Shown: positions 43,043 to 52,082 of the stretch, piece after piece
Position numbering within the stretch: the stretch's first letter is position 1
Layout of the letters: every line of letters begins with the position of its first letter
Source of the DNA: UBA11872 sp965198285
GTDB lineage: Bacteria; Chloroflexota; UBA11872
Length of the DNA: 64,000 nt
Direction: 5' to 3'
Assembly: GCA_965198285.1 (NCBI GenBank)
Contig: OZ240251.1
Location: 248,001-312,000, forward strand
Notes under the pieces: model-generated
Told to the model about the DNA's origin: nothing
The model's database searches: none
The model's input: the letters and a program-made list of their open reading frames with translations, nothing else
Made by a program: the position numbers and the translations under genes

Positions 43043-43177
43043 TCAGACGCTCAGGCGCTTGCGGCCCTTCCGCCGCCGGCGCCGGAGGATCGCGCGACCG
43101 CCGCGCGTGGCCATGCGGGCGCGGAAGCCGTGCCGGCGCCTACGTCGACGAACCTTGGGTTGGTATGTGCGTTTCAT
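43043..43177 (-). CDS. rpmH: 50S ribosomal protein L34
   Basis: 44 residues, too short for many gene finders. It reads MKRTYQPKVRRRRRRHGFRA at the start, then RMATRGGRAILRRRRRKGRK and ends RLSV, a textbook L34. It starts the operon rpmH-rnpA-yidD-yidC-jag and onward. Stop TGA at 43043-43045. Confidence 0.97.
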   Translation of the reverse strand: MKRTYQPKVRRRRRRHGFRARMATRGGRAILRRRRRKGRKRLSV

Positions 43178-43213
43178 AGCTGGTCGCGGCTTCCTCAGAC
43201 GCCGCAGACCTTG

Positions 43214-43219
43214 AGTATA
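43214..43219 (-). promoter_or_regulatory. Putative -10 element upstream of rpmH
   Basis: On the minus strand this reads TATACT within GTGATATACTCAAGG, 36 bases before the rpmH start codon. No strong -35 hexamer is evident at the right distance. Position and sequence make it the best promoter candidate for the long operon. Confidence 0.4.
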
Positions 43220-43304
43220 TCACCGGGTGCTCGCGCCCTGCAGGTGGTCGGTCAGCCTGGTCTTTAACGGACTGGTTGGCGCTCGACGAGTACCGACTGG
43301 CCGC

Positions 43305-43508
43305 CTACGACCTCGGCGCCGAGTTCCGGCTCCCGAGCACACCCTCGATCCGAGCCACGCGCTCCGCCAGGTTATTCACGCGCTGAGCCAGATCGTCCAC
43401 GCGATTCGTCAGTTCTCGCATGTCGCCACGCACATCGCGCCAGAAACCCACAATCAAGCCGGCCAGCGCGATGCCTACCGTAATGTCGGTTATAGATTCG
43501 GGCGACAT
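43305..43508 (-). CDS. Small membrane-anchored coiled-coil protein
   Basis: 67 residues from ATG 43508 (MSPESITDITVGIALAGLIV). One N-terminal helix, then a heptad-rich region MRELTNRVDDLAQRVNNLAE followed by RVARIEGVL, typical of short helix-plus-coiled-coil proteins that oligomerise at the membrane. No family function known. It lies upstream of rpmH in the same orientation, separated by the promoter region. Confidence 0.6.
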   Translation of the reverse strand: MSPESITDITVGIALAGLIVGFWRDVRGDMRELTNRVDDLAQRVNNLAERVARIEGVLGSRNSAPRS

Positions 43509-43724
43509 AGGACCACCGCTCCCGGTGACCGCCCCAATTCTCCCGCCCGCCTCCAAGGTACCGCATCGCCACCCGCCACGACGCGTGGCCGGTCACGCTG
43601 CGCTGATTGACGCCCGGCGCCACCGTCCTCGCGCGCGACCAGCATTTGCGCTTTGCCGCGTACGCCGCTCACCCCCGCCAACCGGTGTGCTAGCGTCCCT
43701 CGTTCGCCGGCCCGGCCCGGGGAA

Positions 43725-44069
43725 ATGTCCCAGTCGCCAACGCTCGTCTACCGCTGGTCAGCCGTCCCGCGCCCCAAGTCCTGGCGCAAGGCACGCCGCA
43801 CGGTCTACCAGTTCCTCAAGTTCGCCGCCGCCTCGCTCGACTGGCCCTCCGGTCGCGTAATGGTTGGACGCGGTGGTGGGCACCCGTCGTTGATCGTGGA
43901 GTTCGCCTTCAAGCGCGCCGCCGACTTCGAAGCCGCCTGGGACCGCATGGCCGCCGATCCGCACAGTGAGGCCCTCTGGTCCGCCCTGGCCCCGCTCCTG
44001 CACGCCTCCACCGTGCGCCGTGAGCTCTTTGCCGTGCAGTACGCCCGGGTCGGCACCACCGACCGCTAA
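43725..44069 (+). CDS. Hypothetical protein, possible dimeric alpha/beta barrel
   Basis: 114 residues from ATG 43725 (MSQSPTLVYRWSAVPRPKSW), preceded by GGGGAAA. The later part FAFKRAADFEAAWDRMAADP and ALAPLLHASTVRRELFAVQY recalls NIPSNAP-like or ABM-like dimeric barrels, but the match is weak. It sits six bases before the Gfo/Idh gene, so co-expression is likely. Confidence 0.6.
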   Translation: MSQSPTLVYRWSAVPRPKSWRKARRTVYQFLKFAAASLDWPSGRVMVGRGGGHPSLIVEFAFKRAADFEAAWDRMAADPHSEALWSALAPLLHASTVRRELFAVQYARVGTTDR

Positions 44070-44075
44070 GCGCCA

Positions 44076-45131
44076 ATGACGCGAAGTTCCGAAACCCTCG
44101 GCGTGGGAATCATCGGCGCCGGCGGCATTGCCCGCGGCGCCCACCAGCCGGGCTTCGCGGCCCAGCCCAACGTTGACATCGTGGCCGTGGCCGACCCCGT
44201 CGATGGTCGCGCCGCCGAATTCGCCCGCGACTACGACATCCCCCACGCCTATACCGACTACCGCGACCTGCTGGCGCGCGACGACGTGGACGTGGTCTCC
44301 GTGGGCACGCCGCCGGTTGCACATGCCGAGGCCACCATCGCGGCCCTCGAGGCGGGCAAGCACGTGTTCTGCGAGAAGCCCATGGCCATGAACGTTGCCG
44401 AAGCCCAGGCCATGGCCGATGCGGCCGAGCGCGCCGGCCGCGTCCTCGCCATCGACTTTCAGACGCGCTTCAGTCGCGACGCCCGGCGCGCCCACGAACT
44501 CATTGCGGGCGGCCACCTCGGCACGCCCCACGTCGCCCGCGCCACCATGCTGCGGCAGGCCGGCGTCCCCACCTGGGGCACCTTCACCTCCAAGGCGGCC
44601 AATGGCGGCGGCGCGCTCATCGACATCGGTGTCCATGCGCTCGACCGCGCCCTCTACGTGCTGGGCCACCCCAAGCCCCTCAGCGTTTGGGGCGCAGTTG
44701 GGCGTCCGTTCGGTAACCGCGGCGGCGTCACCAACCGCTGGGGAACCTGGGACACCTCAACCTACGACGTGGACGACTTCGCCTTCGCCGGCATCCGGTT
44801 CGAGGGCGACCTGATCCTGCTGCTCGAATGCTCGTGGATTCTTCGCATCGACCACAACGTCGAGCGGCTGAGCGTCTCCGCCGCCCACGGCGGCCTCGAA
44901 ATCAGCCCCCTACGTGTCTTTCACGACCGCGACGGCTTTCACAGCACCGAGACCTACGACACCAACGGCGAGACCCGCCAAGAGCACGTGATCTCGATCG
45001 AGGACTTCATCAGCGCCGTCCGCCTGGCCGTCGAGCCCACCGTCACCGCCGCCCAGGGCGTCATGGTCACGCGGATTGTGGACGCGATTTACCGCTCGGC
45101 CGCCGAGCGAACCGAAATCCCGCTGAGCTAG
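44076..45131 (+). CDS. Gfo/Idh/MocA-family oxidoreductase
   Basis: 351 residues. Rossmann start VGIIGAGGIARGAHQPGF, then VAVADPVDGRAAEFA, the family motif FCEKPMAMNVAEAQAM (the EKP Lys is catalytic or positions NAD), and the C-terminal domain with NGGGALIDIGVHALDRALYV containing the conserved Asp/His. It probably oxidises or reduces a sugar or inositol with NAD(P). Substrate not assignable. Confidence 0.9.
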   Translation: MTRSSETLGVGIIGAGGIARGAHQPGFAAQPNVDIVAVADPVDGRAAEFARDYDIPHAYTDYRDLLARDDVDVVSVGTPPVAHAEATIAALEAGKHVFCEKPMAMNVAEAQAMADAAERAGRVLAIDFQTRFSRDARRAHELIAGGHLGTPHVARATMLRQAGVPTWGTFTSKAANGGGALIDIGVHALDRALYVLGHPKPLSVWGAVGRPFGNRGGVTNRWGTWDTSTYDVDDFAFAGIRFEGDLILLLECSWILRIDHNVERLSVSAAHGGLEISPLRVFHDRDGFHSTETYDTNGETRQEHVISIEDFISAVRLAVEPTVTAAQGVMVTRIVDAIYRSAAERTEIPLS

Positions 45132-45144
45132 CGCAAGCGCCGCC

Positions 45145-46269
45145 TTAGCCGCGCTCGTCCATCGGCGTCACCGCGCGGTCCGTGTGACCGATGTAGTCGG
45201 CCCTTGGGCGGATGATCCGATTGTTGCCCTGCTGCTCCAGCACGTGGGCGGTCCAGCCGCTCATACGGCTGATCGCGAAGATCGGCGTGAACAGGTCGGG
45301 CGGGATCCCCAGCGAGGCGTACACCGTCGCGGCGTAGAAGTCCACGTTGGAGTTCAGGTTCTTCTCCCGCAGCATCACGGCTTCCATGACCTGCGATATG
45401 TCAAACCACTCAGCGTGACCAGAGGCGGGCGCCAGTTCCCGAGCCATTTCGCGCAGGATCGTGGCCCGTGGGTCGGCCGTGCGGTACACCGCGTGACCGA
45501 AGCCCATCACCAGTTCGCGCCGGCTCAGCTTACCCATCACCCAGGCTTCGGCCTCTTCCGGCGACGTGACCTGCAATAGCATTTCCAGAACAGCTTGATT
45601 GGCCCCGCCGTGCAGCGGCCCTCGCAAGGCCCCGACTGCCCCGGCAATGGCCGAGTGCATGTCGGTCAGCGTGGCGGCAATCACCCGCGCGGCGAAGGTG
45701 CTGGCGTTGAATTCGTGGTCCGCCTGCAGCACCAGCATCACATCGATCGTGCGCCCTGCCTCGGCCTTTGGGGCTTCGCCGAAATACGTCGCCAGGAACG
45801 AGGAGGCAATGGAACCGTCCGGAGGGTCGAGGGGGTCGCGGCCCTCCAGCAGACGGCCGGCCTGCGCCACGACATTGGGCGTCTGCGCCAGCAGTCGCAC
45901 GGCCTTGCGCCCACTGGCTTCCAGCGAGTCGTCACCCTGATCCGGGTCGAAGCTGCCCAGCATGGAAACCGCCGTGCGCAGCGCCACCATCGGGGCTGAT
46001 CCGCTGGGCAGCGCCGCCAGCATGTCCATCACCGGCGCCGGCAGGTCACGGGATTCGTTGAGTTGGTTGGCTAGGGCGTCGAGCTGACTGCGGGTCGGCA
46101 GTTCGTCATGCCACAGCAGGTAGGCGACTTCCTCAAACGTCGTCTCGGCCGCTACCAGGTCGGCGATGTCGATACCACGGTAGGTTAACCGGCCGACTTC
46201 GCCGTCCACTGAGCTCAGCGCCGAACGGCCGGCAACGACCCCTCGCAGGCCGCTCTCTTTCGCTGCCAT
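45145..46269 (-). CDS. gltA: Citrate synthase (short, type-I-like)
   Basis: 374 residues from MAAKESGLRGVVAGRSALSS. Signature elements: GRLTYRGIDIADL, LQADHEFNASTFAARVIAAT with an active-site His, GALRGPLHGGANQAVLEML, ELVMGFGHAVYRTADPRA (second catalytic His), and LNSNVDFYAATVYASLGIP (catalytic Asp). It condenses acetyl-CoA and oxaloacetate; 2-methylcitrate synthase activity cannot be excluded since the families overlap. Confidence 0.9.
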   Translation of the reverse strand: MAAKESGLRGVVAGRSALSSVDGEVGRLTYRGIDIADLVAAETTFEEVAYLLWHDELPTRSQLDALANQLNESRDLPAPVMDMLAALPSGSAPMVALRTAVSMLGSFDPDQGDDSLEASGRKAVRLLAQTPNVVAQAGRLLEGRDPLDPPDGSIASSFLATYFGEAPKAEAGRTIDVMLVLQADHEFNASTFAARVIAATLTDMHSAIAGAVGALRGPLHGGANQAVLEMLLQVTSPEEAEAWVMGKLSRRELVMGFGHAVYRTADPRATILREMARELAPASGHAEWFDISQVMEAVMLREKNLNSNVDFYAATVYASLGIPPDLFTPIFAISRMSGWTAHVLEQQGNNRIIRPRADYIGHTDRAVTPMDERG

Positions 46270-46429
46270 CAACGTCCCCCTCGCGATACGTCAGCACACT
46301 GCAAACTCGGGCAGGCTGGGCACCGGCGGCGCCGGCTGGCCTGCGGCGCGGAGGGCGCAGCGGCGCGCACAACCGCGCCGGGAACCATTGTAGGCGATGG
46401 ACCGCCGCTGCCCACACGCGCTCGCTTGG

Positions 46430-47836
46430 CTATAGCGGCGGCCGCGCCTCGTTCCAGCTGGTTCGCCGCTCCACCGCGGCCGCAAACCCAAGCGTCACGC
46501 CATCCGCCAGCCGCGGACCCACGACCTGAAGCCCCACCGGCAAACCGTCCGCCGTGAGACCGGCCGGAATGCTCACGGCCGGCTGGCCCGTCAGGTTGAA
46601 CGGGTACATGTGTTGGAACCAGCGTTCGACCCAGGCGTCGGGTTCGTCCGTGACGCCCGTGGCCGGGTCCACCGGCAGCGGCGGCTGCAACAAGGTCGGC
46701 GTCATCACCACGTCAAAGTCTTGGTACACCCGCGCGAACACCGCCCACACGTCGCGTCGCGCCGCCTCCGCCGCCAGGAAGTCGGCCGCACTGACCCGAT
46801 GCCCACGCTCTACGCGCGCGACCAACGTCGCGTCCGAAACACGCCGCATCTCCTCCAGCCGGTCGCCGACGTTGGCGCCCAGCGACACGTCGAACAGCGT
46901 GGCCCACGTCTCCGTCCAGTCGTCCAGGAACGGATCGATCTCGGTCACCTCGAACCCGTCGTCGGCCAGGGCCGCCACCGCCGCCTGGCACGGCTGCAAA
47001 ACCTTGGGATCGGCCTCCGCCCGGCCGAGTTGCGGCGCCCACGCGATGCGACCCGACACGGGCGGGCGACTGGCGATCTCCGTGTAGCTCACGTCTTCCG
47101 GCGGCAGCGAGGCTGGGTCCATGTGATCCTGCCCGGCAATCACGTCCAGCATCAGCGCCATGTCGGCCACCGATCGCGCCATCGGTCCCAGGTGCGACAT
47201 CGGCGAGAAGCCGGCCCTTAGCGGCGCGTGCGGCACCCGGCCCAGCGTCGGCTTGTGCCCAACCACGCCGCAGCACGCGGCCGGAATTCGAATTGAGCCG
47301 CCCCCGTCCGTGCCCAGCGCCAGCGCAACCTGGCCTGCCGCCAGCGCCGCCGCCGAGCCGCTGCTCGAACCGCCGGGCGTGTGCCCGGCCGACCACGGAT
47401 TGCGCGTAGCCGGACCCAGCGGACTATGGCCAAAGGCCAGGTGCCCGAATTCCGGCATGCAGGTCATGCCCACGATCACAGCGCCTGCGGCCCGGAGTCG
47501 CACAACCGCCGGCCCGTCGGATTCCTCGCGATGCCCCTGCATCAACAGCGAACCGACCTCGCGCGGCAGCCCGGCTACCGCTACCTGCTCCTTCACCCCA
47601 ACCGGCACGCCGGCCAGTGGACCCGGGGTCGCTCCGCGCGCGTGGGCCGCGTCCAGCGCGGCAGCCGCCGCGCGCGCCCCCTCTGCGTCAACGTGGCGAA
47701 ACGCGTGCAGACGCTCGTCCGTGGCGGCGATGCGGTGCAGTGCGGCGTCGAGAACCTCGAGGGCACTGACCCGACGCTCGCGCACCGCGGCGGCAATCTT
47801 CCTGGCGGAGGCGTAGGGAATGGCGCCGAGGTCCAC
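46430..47836 (-). CDS. Amidase (amidase-signature family)
   Basis: 468 residues with the Ser-cisSer-Lys triad: Lys in GVPVGVKEQVAVAG, cis-Ser in HTPGGSSSGSAAALAAGQVA and nucleophile Ser in GTDGGGSIRIPAACCGVVG. Length and C-terminus (GQPAVSIPAGLTADGLPVGL) are normal. GatA is unlikely because no gatB/gatC lie nearby and the sequence resembles general amidases more. It hydrolyses an amide of unknown identity. Confidence 0.88.
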   Translation of the reverse strand: MDLGAIPYASARKIAAAVRERRVSALEVLDAALHRIAATDERLHAFRHVDAEGARAAAAALDAAHARGATPGPLAGVPVGVKEQVAVAGLPREVGSLLMQGHREESDGPAVVRLRAAGAVIVGMTCMPEFGHLAFGHSPLGPATRNPWSAGHTPGGSSSGSAAALAAGQVALALGTDGGGSIRIPAACCGVVGHKPTLGRVPHAPLRAGFSPMSHLGPMARSVADMALMLDVIAGQDHMDPASLPPEDVSYTEIASRPPVSGRIAWAPQLGRAEADPKVLQPCQAAVAALADDGFEVTEIDPFLDDWTETWATLFDVSLGANVGDRLEEMRRVSDATLVARVERGHRVSAADFLAAEAARRDVWAVFARVYQDFDVVMTPTLLQPPLPVDPATGVTDEPDAWVERWFQHMYPFNLTGQPAVSIPAGLTADGLPVGLQVVGPRLADGVTLGFAAAVERRTSWNEARPPL

Positions 47837-47927
47837 GCTTGACCCCCTCGCTCAGCCCGCTATCTGTGCTGCCCGCCGGCCGCCCTGATAAGGGCCCGCC
47901 TGGGGCACATGCCACGGGTCCGGCTCA

Positions 47928-48000
47928 GCGCCTCTTCTCCCTTTCCCTTGAGGGAGAGGGTTGGAGCCTGCCCCGGACTTGATCCGGGGGTGAGGGTGGC
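47928..48000. repeat. Palindromic repeat, GGGAGAGGG type with embedded module
   Basis: CTCCCTTTCCCTTGAGGGAG then AGGGTTGGAGC, interrupted by a module CTGCCCCGGACTTGATCCGG, then GGGTGAGGGTGGCTGCC. It looks like the repeat at 21566 and 62240 with a second palindrome (CCCCGGACTTGATCCGGGG) inserted in it. Non-coding, between the amidase start and the cytochrome stop. Confidence 0.65.
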
Positions 48001-48078
48001 TGCCAAACCCCGCGTCCACGCCCGAGTGGATCCGTCCCGCTGCCCTCAATCGGTCAACAAGGCTCACGGAAAGTCCAG

Positions 48079-48981
48079 CTACCGGTCCGGCGCGATCAGC
48101 GGGATGGGCGTAGTTGACGTGCCGGCCCGCACCGTGGGAACGACGCCGGGATTCAGCACAATGTCGTCAGGATCGCTTTCGTCGTAGAAGCCGGGCATGT
48201 GCGGGGCCGCGCGCACGTACCACACCAGTTCCCAGACCTCCTCTTCCGTCGCCCGCAAGCCGTATTGCGGCATGTCGTCGCGTCCGGCCCAGATCTTGTA
48301 GAAGATGGCGCCGTCCGTCTGGTTTTGCACCTCTGGGTGCGAGAAATTGCGTGGTCGCGGCACCAGCAACTGGACTTGCGGACCGTTGCCGTCCGCCAGG
48401 TGCCCGTGGCACTTGGCGCAGGTGAACCGGTATTGCTCGTGTGCCCGCGTCAGGACAGCCTCGCTCAGCGGCACGACCTGCGCGCCCCTGACGCATTCCC
48501 AATTCCGCGGTTCGTATATCCCGTCTTTCGTGCGGGTGATGAGCTGGCTGGCGAGGTCGCTGTCGCGCATCTCCTGCACCAGGTCCTCGAACCCGTCCCG
48601 CGTCAGCACGAGTGTCCGATCCTGCGTGACGACGACGCCATCGTCCTGCTCGAGCTCCGCTTCCCCGTCTTTCGTGAATATGATCTGCCCGCCACTCGTC
48701 AGCAAAATTAGGACCGTCTCTTCAAGCTCGTCCGTGGTGAGCAGAACTCGTCCGTCGTCGGTGAGCTCGATTAGTCGCTGCTCGCCCTTCGTCGTGTCCT
48801 TCGCTATCCCAATAGCCTCAGCCGGGAGCGCTTCCGAACACTCCGCCGGCACCACCCAATCTTCGAGCTCTTGCCGCAGCCCCAGCGAAGGCAGCCAGGT
48901 GAACACCCAGAACATGCCGCCGAGCAGCATGACCAATATGACAATCGTCGTGTCTGTAACTGCCGAACCGCTACGTTCCAC
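48079..48981 (-). CDS. Membrane-anchored c-type cytochrome
   Basis: 300 residues. An N-terminal helix TTIVILVMLLGGMFWVFTWL anchors the protein. A region of about 90 residues (55-150) is built of strand-turn units such as IELTDDGRVLLTT, IIFTKDGEAEL and LVLTRDGFEDL, with no family known to me. The C-terminal cytochrome domain has the haem motif CAKCH and a likely distal Met in AGRDDMPQYGLRATEEE. Single haem, facing outside. It lies alone; partner oxidase or reductase genes are not in the window. Confidence 0.82.
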   Translation of the reverse strand: MERSGSAVTDTTIVILVMLLGGMFWVFTWLPSLGLRQELEDWVVPAECSEALPAEAIGIAKDTTKGEQRLIELTDDGRVLLTTDELEETVLILLTSGGQIIFTKDGEAELEQDDGVVVTQDRTLVLTRDGFEDLVQEMRDSDLASQLITRTKDGIYEPRNWECVRGAQVVPLSEAVLTRAHEQYRFTCAKCHGHLADGNGPQVQLLVPRPRNFSHPEVQNQTDGAIFYKIWAGRDDMPQYGLRATEEEVWELVWYVRAAPHMPGFYDESDPDDIVLNPGVVPTVRAGTSTTPIPLIAPDR

Positions 48982-49048
48982 GCGTACGCCCCTGTGCGTT
49001 CCGCACCGGGCGGAAGCGGCGTGATGTTAGCACCGACTCAGCCCTCCC

Positions 49049-50038
49049 CTACTGCTGGGCGCTGGGATTCGGTCGACCGAGCGCCTGTCGCAGGAACGCG
49101 CTCACTCGCACCGCGTATTCTCCCAGCCGCTGAGAATACGCTCCTACGTGGCCCACGCTCGGCGGCTGCCAGATCACCCGCGGCTCCCCGGCCGCTTCGT
49201 AGAGCTCCTGCCCGACCTCCGACGGCACATAGCGGTCGGACTGCCCGTGGATGATGAAGACCGGACGCGGACTGATTCGCCCGATGTCGTCTGCCGGGTT
49301 CACCTGGCCGGGGTCCACCCCGCTGAACAGCCGCGCCAGCAGTTGCACCGGGCCGGCAAAGGGAAACGCCGGAACCTGCAGGAAAGCCTCGAACGACTCG
49401 TCCGTGGTATCCAGCAGCCGTGCGTAGGACGACTCGGACACCACCGCGGCGATGCGTGAGTCGCGGGCCGCCGCCATGATGGCCGCCGCCCCGCCCATCG
49501 AGTCCCCGATCACCGCCACCCGCTGCGGATCCACCCCGGGCAGCGCCACCACCACGTCCAGTGCGGCCAACAGATCGTCTACCTCGCGCGCCCCCAGCGT
49601 CACCACGCCCGAATCGCTGAGGCCGTGTCCCCGGAAGTCGAACACGAACGCGTTGAACCCCAACCGCCGCAGCATGTTGCCCTTACTAACCATGTCGCGG
49701 TGCGTACTCGCGATGCCGTGAGTCACGATCACCGTCCCGGCGGGATTGATCGTGGGGCCGTACCAAGCCGCCAGACTGGCCCCGTCGCTCGTGGGTACGT
49801 TCAGCCGTACCCAGCCCACGTCGTTGTCCAGCCGGGTGGTCGCGCCGCCCTCCTGCGGCGGGTGCGTCAGGAACCAGGCGGTCAGGCCGGACAGCGTCAG
49901 AAAGCCAAACACGCCCAGCGCGACCACGCCAACCCCAACCCGCACGAGCAGACGCCCCACGCTCCCGCGCGGCCGCGGCACATACGCCAGCCGCCCTCGC
50001 GGCCGGCTTCGGTGCATACCCTGGTAAACCGAACCCAT
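49049..50038 (-). CDS. Membrane-anchored alpha/beta hydrolase
   Basis: About 329 residues from ATG 50038 (others at 50074 and 50017). One anchor helix VGVGVVALGVFGFLTLSGLT, then an alpha/beta hydrolase fold: oxyanion VIVTHGIASTHRDM, FDFRGHGLSDSG, nucleophile Ser in VAVIGDSMGGAAAIMAA, acid Asp in IIHGQSDRYVPSEVG, and His in PPSVGHVGAYSQ. The substrate is unknown. Confidence 0.85.
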   Translation of the reverse strand: MGSVYQGMHRSRPRGRLAYVPRPRGSVGRLLVRVGVGVVALGVFGFLTLSGLTAWFLTHPPQEGGATTRLDNDVGWVRLNVPTSDGASLAAWYGPTINPAGTVIVTHGIASTHRDMVSKGNMLRRLGFNAFVFDFRGHGLSDSGVVTLGAREVDDLLAALDVVVALPGVDPQRVAVIGDSMGGAAAIMAAARDSRIAAVVSESSYARLLDTTDESFEAFLQVPAFPFAGPVQLLARLFSGVDPGQVNPADDIGRISPRPVFIIHGQSDRYVPSEVGQELYEAAGEPRVIWQPPSVGHVGAYSQRLGEYAVRVSAFLRQALGRPNPSAQQ

Positions 50039-50137
50039 CAGCCAATGTCTTCGCGCGGCGTGCGTACGGTGCACTGAGGAGAAGCTGCCTTACACGATGT
50101 CACACTGCGTCAATCCCCAACGTGAGGAATATCCCGC

Positions 50138-51148
50138 ATGACCGTTCTGGAGTTCGGACCCCACGACATCGAGCCGCGCGAGCTCAGCGCCGAAGAAGCC
50201 CTGATGCTGGAGGCGGTCATGCGCCAATCGCTGGGCGTCCAGGCCGGCGAGCGCGTGCTGGTGGTGACCGACCCGCCCCAACGTCCGCAGGGCGCGCTGT
50301 TTGCTCGAGGGGCGCTGCGCGCCACCGACCGCGTGCGGCTGCTGGTGATGCCCGTGGCGCCCGACCACGGCAGCGAGCCTCCGGCGCGCGTGGCCGCCGC
50401 CATGGCCGCCGCCGACGTCTGCTTCCTGCCGACCAGCAAGTCCCTCACCCACACCCACGCGCGCCGGAATGCCAGCGCGGCCGGGACGCGTATCGCCAGC
50501 ATGCCCTCGATCACCTACGAAATGGCCATGCGCACGCTGCGCGTGGATTACCAGGACATCGCACGTACCTCGGAAGCGCTCGCGGCCATCCTCACCTCCG
50601 CTAGCGCCGTGCGTCTCACCGCGCCCGGCGGCACCGACCTGCACCTGGACTTGACCGGACGCACAGGCTACGCGGACACCGGCGTCTTCACCGCGCCGGG
50701 CGCGTTCGGCAACCTGCCGGCCGGCGAGGCCTTCATCGCGCCCCTCGAAGGCCGCGCCCACGGAACCCTGGTGATGGACGCCGCGCTGCCCGTCGACGAC
50801 CCGGAGAACGCGGTGTCCGAAACCCCGATGGTGATTGAGGTGCGCGACGGTCAGGCGTGCAAGGTCAGCGGCCCCGGTGCCGGCGTCTTGCGGGACATTT
50901 TCGATCGGCTGGGCGATGGCGCTCGCAACATCGCCGAACTCGGCATCGGCACCAACCCCGCAACCCGGATCAGCGGCAACGTCCTCGAATGCGAGAAAGT
51001 GGTCGGTACGGCCCATGTGGCGCTGGGCAACAGCCTCCACATCGGCGGCGCGACCGACGTCCCCTTCCACAGCGACGGAGTGATTGACCGGCCCACGATC
51101 CTGACTGGAAATACGCCACTCATCGAGGACGGGCGACTGGCGGTGTGA
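50138..51148 (+). CDS. M29-type aminopeptidase-like metallopeptidase
   Basis: 336 residues with GTGAGG before the ATG. C-terminal motifs resemble the M29/thermophilic aminopeptidase and leucyl-aminopeptidase-like group: NIAELGIGTNPATRISGNVL, ECEKVVGTAHVALGNSLHIG and DVPFHSDGVID, which hold the Glu, His and Asp metal ligands. N-terminal part (to about 120) is a Rossmann-like domain. It overlaps the following gene by GTGA. Confidence 0.78.
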   Translation: MTVLEFGPHDIEPRELSAEEALMLEAVMRQSLGVQAGERVLVVTDPPQRPQGALFARGALRATDRVRLLVMPVAPDHGSEPPARVAAAMAAADVCFLPTSKSLTHTHARRNASAAGTRIASMPSITYEMAMRTLRVDYQDIARTSEALAAILTSASAVRLTAPGGTDLHLDLTGRTGYADTGVFTAPGAFGNLPAGEAFIAPLEGRAHGTLVMDAALPVDDPENAVSETPMVIEVRDGQACKVSGPGAGVLRDIFDRLGDGARNIAELGIGTNPATRISGNVLECEKVVGTAHVALGNSLHIGGATDVPFHSDGVIDRPTILTGNTPLIEDGRLAV

Positions 51149-52005
51149 ACGGACCTCGGGCGCGACTCGCGCGCACCGCCGGCGCCGCGGTCATCGCGCT
51201 GGCGCTGGCTGCGGCAACCTGCGGGGCGCCGCGCGTCGTCACGCCCGCCGCCACACCGACGCCGTCCCCCTCACCCACCTGGACGCCCATCCCCCTGGCC
51301 ACGGCCACGCCGCGCCCAACGCCCACGCCAACCCGGGCCCCCACGGTCATCGTTGTCGCAACCCCAATCGCAACACCGTCGCCACCACCGGCTGACGCAG
51401 CCGAGGCCAGCCCGAGTCCGCCACCGCCCACCGCCTCGCCCGAGGAACTGGCGCGCTACTCCGCCGAAGAGCTTCAGGCGCGCCTGCCCGACCCTGCCGA
51501 TCTGGCGGAACGGCTCGGTCTGCCAGTGCTGCGAGGGTCGGACGAGGACATCACCGCGGCCAATTTCGGCCTGCAGGGCCAGTTCCTCGACCCGCTCCTC
51601 GTGCGCCGCCAGGACCCCTTCCTGTTCGCCCTGCTGTTCGTCGGTCAGAGCGCGTCAACTGTTGAGCAATTGTTGGCGGACGATCTGCTCAACGCGCCCG
51701 CACCGTTCCTGGAAACCGTGGCCGGCGGTCTGGTCGAGGGGTTTCAGACCTCGGATCGCCCGGCAACCGTGGTCGCCCTGGTAGTAGAGGAGCCGCCGCC
51801 TGTCGGGGCACGCGCCGCCGCCGCCAGTACCCGCGTCGTCAGCGGGACGGACGCCTTTGAAGCCCGCTTGCTCGTCGCCGAGCAGGATCATCTTCTCGTG
51901 CTGATCCTCCAGATCGCACGCGCGGACCAGGGAACCACCGTGAAACTGCTGGACGACGTCGCCCTCGCCGCCGCGGTCCTGAGCTCGGACATCCCACGCG
52001 GGTAA
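51145..52005 (+). CDS. Secreted or lipoprotein-like protein with Pro/Thr-rich linker
   Basis: 286 residues from GTG 51145, overlapping the upstream stop (GTGA). Signal-like helix AGAAVIALALAAATCG with a Cys suitable for lipidation, then a Pro/Thr linker (PTPSPSPTWTPIPLATATPR) of about 65 residues, then a folded domain (about 100-285) ending in helices and strands. No family recognised. The linker would span the wall or envelope. Confidence 0.7.
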   Translation: MNGPRARLARTAGAAVIALALAAATCGAPRVVTPAATPTPSPSPTWTPIPLATATPRPTPTPTRAPTVIVVATPIATPSPPPADAAEASPSPPPPTASPEELARYSAEELQARLPDPADLAERLGLPVLRGSDEDITAANFGLQGQFLDPLLVRRQDPFLFALLFVGQSASTVEQLLADDLLNAPAPFLETVAGGLVEGFQTSDRPATVVALVVEEPPPVGARAAAASTRVVSGTDAFEARLLVAEQDHLLVLILQIARADQGTTVKLLDDVALAAAVLSSDIPRG

Positions 52006-52082
52006 GAGCGGCCGGTTGGCCAAGGCGCGAATCGACTTCGTTCTGATTCGCCGGCTGCCCCTCGAACCCCCGCGCAAACCCG

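Noticed and set aside
43178..43304. Possible replication origin beside rpmH
   Set aside because: rpmH-rnpA often lie near oriC, but no dnaA/dnaN gene, DnaA-box cluster or AT-rich unwinding tract is seen.
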